Below, in pieces: positions 33,946 to 44,584 of a DNA stretch of 64,000 nucleotides; position 1 is the first letter of the stretch, and each line of letters starts with the position of its first letter. The notes beneath the pieces were generated by a model, which worked only from the letters and a program-made list of their open reading frames with translations, was not told where the DNA came from and did no database searches. The translations under genes were made by a program, and so were the position numbers. This DNA is from Gracilaria gracilis (taxonomy: Eukaryota > Rhodophyta > Florideophyceae > Gracilariales > Gracilariaceae), in contig JARGSG010000202.1 of the NCBI GenBank assembly GCA_030374805.1, positions 186,001-250,000 on the forward strand, read 5' to 3'.

Positions 33946-34935
33946 TTGGACGATAAAATGGCATTCCAACGTTGTGAAGTGGAGATGGGGAAATACTTTC
34001 GAATGTATAATTGCGGGTTCGAGGATATGGTGAAAACGGACGAGACTCTGCAAAACAACGGAGTCTCTCCATTGGGGAAAGTTCAACTGGTTCTTATGGA
34101 CCCACCTTACAACATAAAGGCCGATAAGAACCGGGAGAACAGTTGGTACGATATGCTGAACGCTGAGCAAATGGAGAAGGCTGCAAAGCTTATATCAAGG
34201 CTGCTACGTCCAGGGGGTCATTTAGTTATCTTCTGTGCATTGGAACAGATGAACCAGTGGCCAAGAGCCCTTTCCCGTATTAGAGCAAAGAACGGGCAAG
34301 GGGTTCCGGGGCGCCCGATTGTTGTGGACCAGGTTCCAATTCATTTTATACGGTCGCAAGGCAACCCCATGCGAAACCCGGGACGCAGGTCCTGCTCCTT
34401 GTTCCCTGCCATGGAGTATGCGATACATGGTGTTCGAAGTGGCCTCGCTTATGAACAGCAGCATGCGATGGTGAACTATGAGAACTTCAACTACGTGCAG
34501 TCGAGGTATCTCGGGTACCACAGTGTTATTGACCAGGTACCGCCCATTTCCAACGGGGAGACTCTTCAATGGAAAAGGAAGAAGGAGGGTGGGGGCTACA
34601 TGTTGCAAAAGGTGAGGTCGGAACAAAAACCTCGCGCGTTGTTGAAGGAGCTGATCAGCAGATTTTCGCAGCCAGGTGATACAGTGGTGGACTTGTTCGC
34701 GGGAACTTTCTCGACTGCCATGGCATGCATGGAGTTACAACGTCATCGGAGGTTTATTGGTTGTGAGCCGGACCCTGACTGTTTTGCCCATGCTAGGCAC
34801 GCGGCCATTGTTCAGTTCGCGATGTGCATGCGCGATAATGAGACGGACATTCAAATTACGCAAGAGGTCCGAAACTCTGTGAATCGCGTAATGGACTTCT
34901 TTCTCAAGTGGAACGCTCGTCCTTCACGATCATGA
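33946..34935 (+). CDS. Beta-class N6-adenine/N4-cytosine DNA methyltransferase domain, copy 2 (open)
   Basis: A 329-residue open frame that contains a complete catalytic domain. Motif IV is DPPYN (residues 52-56), motif X-like QKPRALLKELI is at 227-237, and motif I VVDLFAGTFST is at 247-257, followed by FIGCEPD at 270-276. The order IV-X-I defines the beta class known mostly from bacterial restriction-modification and phage enzymes. Such enzymes transfer a methyl group from S-adenosylmethionine to the exocyclic amino group of adenine or cytosine; DPPY is most often seen in N6-adenine enzymes, but cannot settle the base. The true gene start is probably 32568 upstream; 33946 is simply the first Met of the open part. 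This is the only undamaged methyltransferase core in the window. Confidence 0.8.
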   Translation: MDDKMAFQRCEVEMGKYFRMYNCGFEDMVKTDETLQNNGVSPLGKVQLVLMDPPYNIKADKNRENSWYDMLNAEQMEKAAKLISRLLRPGGHLVIFCALEQMNQWPRALSRIRAKNGQGVPGRPIVVDQVPIHFIRSQGNPMRNPGRRSCSLFPAMEYAIHGVRSGLAYEQQHAMVNYENFNYVQSRYLGYHSVIDQVPPISNGETLQWKRKKEGGGYMLQKVRSEQKPRALLKELISRFSQPGDTVVDLFAGTFSTAMACMELQRHRRFIGCEPDPDCFAHARHAAIVQFAMCMRDNETDIQITQEVRNSVNRVMDFFLKWNARPSRS

Positions 34936-35001
34936 AAGGCTCCATCCGGCTTCCCACAGTATCAGAAATTCCCACCGTATATTGTGGACTTCTTTGCATA
35001 G

Positions 35002-35697
35002 ATGTGGCGGGAGGAGGGCATGGCCATGATCGGCAGGCGCAAAGCGCTGCATGAGTGGCCGAAAACCTTGGAAGGGAAGATTGGTCTCCTGGATTGGAAC
35101 ACTATGTTGGCAATGGAGGCCACTATGTGTGGTTGTCGAATTGGAAAGTCGTCGATTCGTCACCATGACGCAGGAGTGAGAGTGTTCACCACGCGTCGTT
35201 TCATGAAGAACGAAGAGATATGTTTCTTTTACGGAACTCTAGTGTACCATGACTTAACGAAGAGGAAAGAGGTACGCAAGAAGTATGGGGAAGGGTTGTT
35301 GGGAGCCACCGCCGCATGTTTTTGAACTTATGCGATGGAGGTTAGCCTGCAAGGCGAGGTATTCCGGAAACTCCCGGAAAGGAGCCGAGAAGTACCTACA
35401 ATCCCTGTATGGATTGTCCCCGCTCCATTTTCGTTGGCTGGAACAATTAACGACCCAAAATATATGGAAAGGGATAAAGATAGGGATGAAGTGGAGGATG
35501 GCTTGAAGCAGCGACGGACTGCCAATGTGCAGGTGAGTCGAACCCCAGGAACTGGGCGAACTCCACTTCAGCTAAGAGAATACTGAATGATTGCCGTCCG
35601 GGCACTTCGGGTTGTAGAAGTGGGAGAAGAGGTTTTTGCAGATTATGGAATGGAGTACACATGGGGTACGTCTTCGAATCCTATAGTAATCGAGTAG
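35002..35697 (+). pseudogene. SET-domain protein gene, copy 2 (two stops)
   Basis: Same product as 13,946-14,641. It begins MWREEGMAMIGRRKAL, keeps GVRVFTTRRF and CFFYGTLVY, but has TGA at 35,323 (after AACF) and TGA at 35,584 (after QLREY); the final block with VGEEVFADYG runs to TAG at 35,697. It lies in the same frame as the methyltransferase upstream, separated here by TGA at 34,933 and TAG at 34,999. Confidence 0.65.
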
Positions 35698-36187
35698 AAC
35701 TCAATTGATTTATGACTTATAGAACCGAAAGGTGTACCGTAGTATGTGTAAAATCGAATTGCTTGCATTTTATTACGCTTTCTCTCTTACTCTGGTGTTC
35801 CACAGGGAAGGAAGATAACTCCCCCAAGTGAGTGGGTGTCGTCACTTTTATCATCCAGTGACGTGAACAAAATGGAGATAGAATTCGGGGGAGTGGGTTG
35901 ACGTTCAAGTACATAGAATAGAAGATACGGAGTACATGTGATATCATGTGAAAGTGTAACAGTTTTTTGGCAGTGAGGTGTCGTACAGGAAGGGAAATTT
36001 CCGTCCCAATTTTCGGAGAGTGATTCCGAAAAGTACTAAAACGGTGCGATATTTCTACCACAAGTCGAGTGCAGGTGTGAGTTTCACGGGAGACCTGCGA
36101 TCACGTCGAGCGGCGAACACCTCAAGTGGCGAGCGGCGAGAACATCTAAAGCGCCCCGCCGGGCGCATCGTCGTCGTCCGATTCCAT
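35698..36187. other. Intergenic region upstream of the AT-hook gene, copy 2
   Basis: 490 bp matching 13,460-13,945; presumed promoter of the AT-hook gene. Nothing else seen. Confidence 0.3.
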
Positions 36188-38702
36188 ATGGGGAAACGTA
36201 AAAGGAGAAGTGCGAATGCGAATGCGGAGGATGTAAGCGTGCGCGCGTCAAAAGGGCGAACGCGTGCAGAGGTGGTAGGTCGGGGTCGCGAGGATGGCTT
36301 GGGTAGTACTACGCGTGCGCCTCGAAGTGGCGGTGTGGAAAATGGAGAGGGCGGTATTGGGCGTAGTTCGCGCCTTCCTCGAAGCGGATTACGTGGGAAA
36401 GGTAGGAAGAACACGGGGAGACGTGGTCGAGGCCGACCTTTGGAGCGAACCGAGCGAGCCGAGCGCACCGGGCAAACGGAGCGAACCGAGAGAATGGTAA
36501 GTGCTGGGGTAACACAAGCTACTCCGCTTCCACATGAGATCGGAAATGAAGGAGGGGAAAGCAGGGGAGGGATGGGAGGAAAGCAGACGGATGATGCGCA
36601 GGGCGGTAGGGATAGAGGTGGGCGGCGAAGGGTTGATGACTCCACGCATGTTGTAGAAGAAGGCGAGTGTGGAGATGTCATAGAGAAGGGGAGGGAGTGT
36701 CGCAGTGGGGGGGAAGGGAAGGACGATAGCAAGAAGTACTAGTGGAATAGTTAGCCGTGGTATTGGAGGGAAGGAGGGAGGGAGAGTGGCTGGGGTTGGC
36801 GTTCAGGAGGGGAGGGGTCGCGAAAGAGAAGTAGGAGGAGGCGTTCAGGAGGCGAGAAACGAAAGCATGGAGGTTGTGGTTGGTGTTAAAAGGAATCGAA
36901 TGGTGGGCAGAGAAAGAACTGGTGGACCGCAACATACTGCGATGCGGGAGGAAGAGGAAGTGGGGGGTATGAGGCATATGAGGGAGCTTGAAAACGCAGA
37001 GGACAGTGGGAGGCGAATTGGGCGTGTGGGCGATGGAATGGGGAGCCACGGCAATGTGGAGAGAATGGAATGGCTCCGAGACAATTTGCTCGGGAGAGTT
37101 GTATGACGCAGCAGTGGTGGATCAGTGATTGAAAATGTGAGATACAATATACCAGTGGATGGGAGGGTATTCGAAGGAGAAGATGTCGTTGTCCGAAACA
37201 GGCATAGAACTGGAGGGAACTTGGTGGAAACCGCGGTACGAACGCCCGAAGGAATACGTGTGAGGCATAATGCTGTTCGGATTGAGGACGATGTGCATGA
37301 AGCAGAAGTCGACGATTCTGGGGATCGTGGGGAGGGGAACGGAGCAAGGGAAATGGGAACTACAGGAATAGCAGAAGAAGATGAAGAGAACTTACGCGTG
37401 TTGCCAAGGTCTGCACTGGTTGAGAGGGTGAAATCGTTGAAAAGGAAGCTGGGAAATATGAAGCAGGATCACTATACCATGATAGTGAGTTTGAAGCTCA
37501 CGCAGAAAAAATTGGAACGGGTGAGGGAGAAGCTGAAGCAGCAAAATGTGTTGATTGAAAGTTTAAGGGAGGTTGTGAAGGGTAAGAAGCAAAGGGGGTG
37601 TGGAAAGGATGTGAAGGGGCGTCGCAAGCATGACATAGAGGTGCCAGAATGTTTTTACGGATTTGAAAGGGCTGTATATGATAAGATTTTCCACTATGCG
37701 AAGTTGCAGGCGTCATAACTCTGTTTTGACACGGAGAACGATGGTAGGAGCTGGAAGAACAGGAGTGAGACGCTGGGAGAAAGTAGGGATGGCAGCATAT
37801 TTGTGGTTGGGGAGAAGGAGATGGTACCTCGGTGCCCGTATCAAGTGGCATATGAGATGAGGGCGTATACGCCATCAACGGAGGAAGGAAGTGATGTGCT
37901 GCTGAAGTATGTGGTGGAGACTGAAATAATGGGAGATACTTGGGAGACGATACGAGAAGCGGGAAGGAAACAGGAGTGTGTAGATAATGTGAGTGCGGAC
38001 AAGTGCCTGAGGCAGCGCATGAAGCAGACATTACTCGATGTGATTGGGGTGCGGAAGCGGGCGGCTCGCGACAATTTATTCTCCATCCTTGGATATGATT
38101 TGATTGCGAGACGTGCGAAACCTACTGAAGGGACTGAGCTATGGGAAGAGCTAAAGTAGCAGATGGGGGAGGCGCGCGAGAAGCTGAGGGAAGGGAGGAG
38201 GGCGGGGAGAAATGAGTTGTGTGCGTGGAGAACGAGCCGGTTCGAAGACGTTGCGTATTCCGGGTCTCGTGCGGTTGGGCCACTATGGGAGGTTGATGAT
38301 GAAGATATGTACTTCAAGAATGGGGTGGCGGTGGTAGCGTTGGAGGAGTATATGGGATACGCAGTGGAGAGGCAAAGTAACGGTGAACAGCAGTACGTGG
38401 ATGGGACAGTGATGCACCTTGCGAGACTTGACGCCTGGATTGCGTGTGTGGTGAAAACTATGAACGAGGTTGTGGGACGTGGAGGGCAAAGACAGCTTTT
38501 GTTCTCTACTTTGTATGGGAATTATGTACCTGGGGCTGTTGAAGGAATACTGGGGGTAGCCTGGCAATCGCTACAGGAGGAGCATGCCGAGGAGTTTGAG
38601 AACGATGGGTTTGTGGATGAAGGTCCGAGGTTTGTGTCGGGAAACTCTGGGAGAACTGCGACAGTTGGGCGGTGGGTACATCGAGGGAGAAGATATACCT
38701 AG
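36188..38702 (+). pseudogene. AT-hook / coiled-coil protein gene, copy 2 (broken)
   Basis: Starts MGKRKRRSANANAED at 36188 and carries the RGRGRP AT-hook core and Arg/Gly-rich region. Frameshifts occur near 36,715 and 37,105. The coiled-coil block (37,125-37,718) ends at the TAA shared with copy 1; the same frame then reads on through FVVGEKEMVPRCPYQ (37,803-38,159), meets a private TAG where copy 1 has CAG, and continues to 38,702. The clean reading past the shared TAA suggests the C-terminal part belonged to the same protein, unless it was a separate downstream gene. Confidence 0.5.
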
Positions 38703-39034
38703 CTGTGAGGGAAGACTATTTTATGGCAAAACTAACACTGAGACTAGGTGCAGTTCTTGATTGTTACATAGCGGCCTGTCGACCGGAGGACGCGAGTTTC
38801 GGGCGGTTGGTGGCACACCGGGCGGAACGCAGGGAAGGGACAGGGGTTGATGGTAGGGAAGAGGCGGGCTACTAAGGGTAGAGTGAGGTGCAGTGAGGGG
38901 GGAAGGGGTGGAGGTATGTGTGGGATGGGGAAGAGGTGCTCCTTCTTTCTCATGTCATGCGTATCTTCACTCCTCCCAATTGAGAGGAAGCCGGTTGAAA
39001 TTTTTATGAAGCTGAAGCTAACAGGGAATAGAGG
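38703..39034. other. Convergent 3' intergenic region, copy 2
   Basis: 332 bp matching 10,595-10,937. Nothing else recognised. Confidence 0.3.
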
Positions 39035-39619
39035 CTACGTGTTGGATGGGAAATAAGGCTTGAGGGTGCGGTGTCGATAGAACCGATTGAGATAGAATCG
39101 CTGAAAGCGCCAGTCTAGACAAAAAGTGAAGGGAGGAGCCGGGTAGTTCTGGCGGAGAAAATGAACGGAGCCGAGGATGTAGGAAGAGGGGATGAGTCTA
39201 TACCAAGGGGAAACCTTATCAGAAGTGGAGTGGGTAGAGATGGGAACTGGGTAGATGGTGTGGTTATGTTCGTCGTCTGTTGCCCATCGGAGGCAAACGC
39301 AATTGAGGGTGAGATCGACGTCGTCGCTGGGTGGGACGAGTTCCATGAAGTGGACGAAGGCCAACTCCTTGGGAGAAGAAGTTGAAGAAGGAAGGGCGAA
39401 ACGAAGAAGGGAGATGAGTTTGCGGACCCAGACGATGGATGTAGAGGGGGGAGGTGGAGCCGGCGACGAGAACGTGGGAGAACTTTGGGGACTTGGATGG
39501 ACTGAAGGAGGGGGTGGCGAAAATTCGTTGAATGATGGGGACAGGAGGATCCTGGAGGGTGAGCTCGTTTCGTTCTGTGATTTAGTTGTCGAGTGTTGGG
39601 ATGTAACCGCCGACGACGT

Positions 39620-39870
39620 TGTTAATGAAGTACAGACACGTACACATTTGCTAGCTGACGTACAACTATCTTTACTTGGTAGGCAATATTAGTACGTCAC
39701 AGTTAGCCCAAGAGTCGCGTAGTATCCTTATTTAAAGGCACACTCATTAGCCCAGGAGCTCCATCGAGGAGCTCCGGGCAGACCTCTGTGCCGATCTGTA
39801 TTGCTTGTGAACCGTCCCTCCACCACTGCGCAAGATGAACTTCGACTCAATTAGCGAAGCTCATGCCAAA
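39620..39870 (+). repeat. Copia 5' LTR
   Basis: 251 bp, starting TGTTAATGAAG and ending CATGCCAAA. It contains TTATTTAAAGG (39,728-39,738), a likely TATA element, and GGAGCTCCATCGAGGAGCTCC, an internal inverted repeat. It matches the 3' LTR except for A against G at position 9. Confidence 0.92.
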
Positions 39871-40986
39871 GTTATGGGCCCAGGAGAGGATCTCTCTCCA
39901 AGCAACATATTAGTGCCACCCCGACTACGTCCGGACACGGACAAGTTACAATGGCGCGAGGCCGTGTATGAATGGGCTGAGACACTTCAAGCCTGCGCCA
40001 ATGGTGGTGACAGTCGAGCTAAAGGGGCTGCTGCTACACTCGGAATGAGGCTCTACCGTTCTTTAGAGTTTTCTAAAAAGGAACTCGTGAAGAAAGCCGT
40101 AAGAACTGGAGAACTGGTATTGACCCCGAAGGCTGGCAATGACTCCGTAAATCAGATGTCTGTAATCAAAAAAATCCTCAATCTCGTGGCCAAGGATTCT
40201 ACCGTGGATAGGTTACGTCGTATCGTTCGGCTTTACAAAGAAGTCACATACTGCAAACGTAAGCCAGGCGAGTCAATCTCTGCGTATATCGAGCGCTTCG
40301 CGGGACCAGCTTTGTCATACCTCAATCTCACGAAGAGTGAACAGGATTCAAGTGACAGCCAAAACTTTGCAATAATACTACTGCTGAACGCCAGACTATC
40401 TACCCAGACATTCACGAACATAATATCGAATCTCGTCGTCTCTGCGAAAGGAAGGGGCGAGAGAGACACCTCTATCATCTCACTGACGAAGGAGAGGATG
40501 TCTACTATCAGAAATATCATAACTGCGGCGAAAGATGGACCGTTGAATGACTCTAACAAAGTAGCCTGCACTCTATCAGTCACCGCTATCGACGCCGCTC
40601 TCGTCCAACACGAAAAAGTGTACGATTCAGAGGACGCATGCGCCTGGATCGGTCTCCAGGATGCAATCTGCGCCCTGGAGGAAGCCGGTTTGGAGGAGAA
40701 GGACCTCGACGAGGTCCAACACGACAAACAGGCATCAGAGCCGTCGTCAAAGGCGTATCTGAAATCCAACAAGTATAATCAAAAGAAGCGCAAACGCAAG
40801 CGCGACTTTGAGACCAATAAGTTCTCTAATGGAGCAAACGACCCGAAACAAGACGGAGAAGACGAGAAGAAAAAGGAGGGCGTACGCGAGAACGCTCCGG
40901 AAAACAAGAATAACGGCTTTACGAAGTTCAAGCGCGGCCGTTATGAGAAAACACCAAAGGACAAAAAGAAGGAGTTTTTTCAATAA
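39835..40986 (+). CDS. Copia Gag
   Basis: A 383-residue open frame. The start codon at 39835 lies inside the 5' LTR, so the first 12 codons are LTR sequence; this is the first Met of the frame and no later Met is better supported. It contains helical Gag-like segments (FVPPRLRPD to YIERFAGPALSYL, the RxxxESxxxYxxRF pattern common in Copia Gag). No CCHC zinc knuckle is present; instead the C-terminus is strongly basic (QKKRKRKRDF, KFKRGRYEK). Gag forms the virus-like particle and binds the RNA template. It ends at TAA 40,984 just after a T6 run. Confidence 0.85.
   Translation: MNFDSISEAHAKVMGPGEDLSPSNILVPPRLRPDTDKLQWREAVYEWAETLQACANGGDSRAKGAAATLGMRLYRSLEFSKKELVKKAVRTGELVLTPKAGNDSVNQMSVIKKILNLVAKDSTVDRLRRIVRLYKEVTYCKRKPGESISAYIERFAGPALSYLNLTKSEQDSSDSQNFAIILLLNARLSTQTFTNIISNLVVSAKGRGERDTSIISLTKERMSTIRNIITAAKDGPLNDSNKVACTLSVTAIDAALVQHEKVYDSEDACAWIGLQDAICALEEAGLEEKDLDEVQHDKQASEPSSKAYLKSNKYNQKKRKRKRDFETNKFSNGANDPKQDGEDEKKKEGVRENAPENKNNGFTKFKRGRYEKTPKDKKKEFFQ
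40975..40980 (+). promoter_or_regulatory. Candidate -1 frameshift site between gag and pol
   Basis: GAG TTT TTT CAA TAA: a T6 run two codons before the gag stop. Slipping back one base reads into the pol frame with no stop before 42,009. It is not a perfect X XXY YYZ heptamer. Confidence 0.4.
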
Positions 40987-40997
40987 GGAATTCCGGT

Positions 40998-43900
40998 ATG
41001 CCCAATACCGATCCGAATCCCATTCTGGATGAGGGTAGCCCAATATCCTCAGGGAGAATCACCTCAGCTATGCTTCTTTGCAAAGCATTAGGTATCCCGT
41101 TCGAACCCTACGAACCAAGATCGATATACCGACGGGGTTGGGGACATAAATGCACTGACTCGAAGAAGGTAATATGTTCGTGGACACTCTCAGTACAGGA
41201 TGCGAATAATCGCCTCATCGAATTGACGTTCGACCTCTTCGACGACGACTCACCCCTAACTATCGGGCTAGACGTGAAAAAGCACAGTATAACGAACTTC
41301 ACGAATGAGCCGAACACCATCACTATCAAACGGCCTACGGACAGTGAAGCACGAGTTCTTGAATTTTATATCAAGTCCAAGACCATATATGATGCAAGAG
41401 CTCACGTCCTGATAACACCGTCTATGGGAAGTCTCCTGTCGGTAGCAGCAAGGAACGCGAGGCCTAGCACACTCGTGAAACGACTACACCGACTTACACA
41501 CGGACACCCGGACGAAATCATCGAATTATGTAAGAGGGCAGGGCTATACTCTGAGGAGGTGAGGCGTGAAGCTCATCGTGTATCCGCGAATTGTCAGGTA
41601 TGCGCGGAATCTGGATTGCCCTTACCATCCAAAAAGATCTCAATATCACACGTCAACGAAGCGTTTAATGTAGAGACACAGATGGATTACACATTCTGTA
41701 CTATACGCGATACCAAATACTTGGTGCTGCACATTGTGGATTGTGGGACCGGATATTCAGAGACCGCAATATCGAGCAATAGGGAAGCTCGTACCGCCAT
41801 AGCCTTAATCGAAACCGAATGGCTTAACAGACACGGAGCTCCCAACGCTCTGTCAGCAGATGATGAATACAACTGTCGAGAAATAAGAAGGTTTCTAACA
41901 GGACGCGACATCAATTCCAAGGCGCGACCCGTCAGGCGACACAACAAAACGGGCATCGTCGAAAGGAAGAATGGTGTGGTCAAGCGCATCCTCGAACGGC
42001 TCCAGAAATAGAATACGCTCGGTAGCGACAAGACGTTGCTGTCACGAGCTACTTTTCTATCGAATTGTTTTAGTGGGTCAAAGGTCTTGAGCTCTTTCGA
42101 GCTAGCAAAGGGATATGCCCCTTCCATCCTTGGCGCACCTAGGCGCCTCGTGTCCGAAGACCTGCTGAAAGCGTACGTCGAACAGTCCGCCACAAGAGCC
42201 TTACAACGGGCAATGAAGGCCCGTGACCATTCAAACCTATGCGAGTCTACTATAAAACCCGGAGGTGAGGTTCTCTTCTTCTTCAGGACTACAGCCAATA
42301 ACGTCCCAGACGAGTGGCGTGGAGCGACCGTGGTGAAGCCGCATAGACATCTCGTCGAAGTAAGAAGGACGCCGAGAGGTCCGATATCAAGGATTGCGTA
42401 CGAGGACATCAGGTTGCGGCCTAACTCGGATCTCGCTCGAGAACTTAGTGAAGGTCTAATGGAGGACTACATTGACCTCACGCTAACTCCCGACTCGGCG
42501 AGCGAGGAGGAGCAAATCGAAATAGGTTCCGCTTCCCTAATGGCGACAAACGACCTGGAAAGGGAACATGTGTTCAAGGATATGGGAAGCTACACCGACG
42601 AGCTGATCGCGAAGCCGGAGATGAAAGTAACCCGAGACCTGACATCTGTAGAACAGAAGTTCCTGGAGAATATGCAGAATGTCATTGGCTCTAGACAGGT
42701 CTCAGCTCGAGATGTACAATTCGCACCGTCTTGGATCCTCCGAAAAGCCGTGATAAGAGAGCACGACGATAACTGGGTGGAAGCCTACGAGGAAGTAGAC
42801 GAAGCCACCGTGCCTCGCAATGGTAACGTCATCTCCTCACACACAGTGTACAAGGTGAAACAAGACGAAGATGGGGTCAGGAAGCTGAAAGCTCGCCTTG
42901 TGACACACGGCAATAGAGATGACGAGAAGGACGCAATCCGAAAGGACTGTTCCAACGCTGATATGGTCATAGTCAGGCTCCTGATAAGCCTCGCCCTATG
43001 CCTCGGCTTTACATTCGGTGTCGCTGATATCAAGGGTGCGTTCCTGCAGAGTGGACCGATCAAACGGGAAATATACGTCAGGCCAGCTCCCGAATTCAAA
43101 ACCAAGCGAGGTGTCCTATGGAAACTGACGAAGCTCCCGTATGGAATCGTGGAAGCGGGAAGACAGTGGGCGAAGCGCATAGAATCCTGGATGCTGGATA
43201 TCGAGATACTCGAAAGAGTATACGGCGTCAATCAACTGTTTCTAAAGCGAAACGAGGTAGGACACATCGTACTCATAATTGCGAAGCTAGTCGATGACCT
43301 ACTCGTCGCCGGTGGCGAATCAGACATAAAAGAATTCATGGATAGGCTCCAAGATGAGTTCACCGTGGGAAAGGTAAGATTCGGGAACAAACTGACATTC
43401 GCCGGTTGCAACATCCTGCAAGACGAGGAAGGAAGTGTTACTCTCTCGATGATGGATTACATGGAACGACTTCATCCCATAGAGCTCACCCGCGCGCGAA
43501 GGAGGGAACGAGAAGCGAAGGCCAGCCAAAGTGAGATAAGCAGCTATCGCTCGCTCGCAGGTACACTCATGTACTTAGGATTCGCTGTGCTACCCCAGGC
43601 GTCACTTATTACATCCAAGATGCAACAAGAACTGGGGGATCTAAGGGTTAAGCACATTGTGGACGCAAATGCGATGCTGCAGGAAGTATGCGATATACAA
43701 CCTACGATCAAGTACGTTCGACCCATGGGAGTAACTTCTGCGACACTGGTCAGCCTATCGGATGCATCTCACGCAACTAGTGATACTTCCTACGGACAAA
43801 GCGGAATCATATGTGGCATGAAGTACACTACAGCGTTCGAGGAAGAATCCATATTCCACCCAATCTATTGGTCGAGTACGAAACAACGAAGGGTAACGTA

Positions 43901-44285
43901 CTCTTCATTCGGAGCCAAAATACTGGCATGTTCGGAAGCGGAGGACCGTGGATTCGATATGAAGGAGACGATACGGTCGATCTTTCCGCAAGTGGACACC
44001 GAACACCACATTTTGGTGGACTCAAAAGCACTCTTTGACACTATTACAACACTTCACGAGTGTCGCGAGTTCCGTCTAAGGAAGACGGTGACCATGATCC
44101 GCGATGCGTTTGAGTCTGGGGAACTAGAGAAGATCACTTGGGTCCCCGGTACCATCAACCTTGCGGACGCACTAACAAAGCGCAGCGTTAAGCACTCCAC
44201 GAATATGAACCGAATGCTCGAGAACGGATATTGGAGTGTCGACGTCGCTAAAGGTATTTGCCACGACCACCAAAGCTGGCAGTAA
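40998..44285 (+). pseudogene. Copia Pol (protease-integrase-RT-RNase H), one in-frame TAG
   Basis: A continuous frame interrupted only by TAG at 42,009-42,011 between integrase and reverse transcriptase. The protease-like start has LDEGSP (D11), a variant of the DxG active site. Integrase: zinc ligands H164, H168, C199, C202, then catalytic D230, D288 and E322 (numbered from Met 40,998). Reverse transcriptase: VADIKGAFLQ and KLVDDLLVAG, the YVDD box being LVDD here. RNase H: SLSDASHA, ILACSEAED and HILVDSKAL. The frame lies -1 to gag and can be entered at the T6 run (40,975-40,980). The product makes and inserts the cDNA copy. The TAG may be a recent mutation or be read through. Confidence 0.85.
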
Positions 44286-44333
44286 GTCAATGATATCTAT
44301 GTATTGTTAGGACACTAACGCGACTGGGGGGTA

Positions 44334-44584
44334 TGTTAATGGAGTACAGACACGTACACATTTGCTAGCTGACGTACAACTATCTTTACTTGGTAGGCAA
44401 TATTAGTACGTCACAGTTAGCCCAAGAGTCGCGTAGTATCCTTATTTAAAGGCACACTCATTAGCCCAGGAGCTCCATCGAGGAGCTCCGGGCAGACCTC
44501 TGTGCCGATCTGTATTGCTTGTGAACCGTCCCTCCACCACTGCGCAAGATGAACTTCGACTCAATTAGCGAAGCTCATGCCAAA
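44334..44584 (+). repeat. Copia 3' LTR
   Basis: 251 bp, starting TGTTAATGGAG, preceded by the purine-rich CTGGGGGGTA likely polypurine tract, and followed by the GACGT target duplication. Confidence 0.92.
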
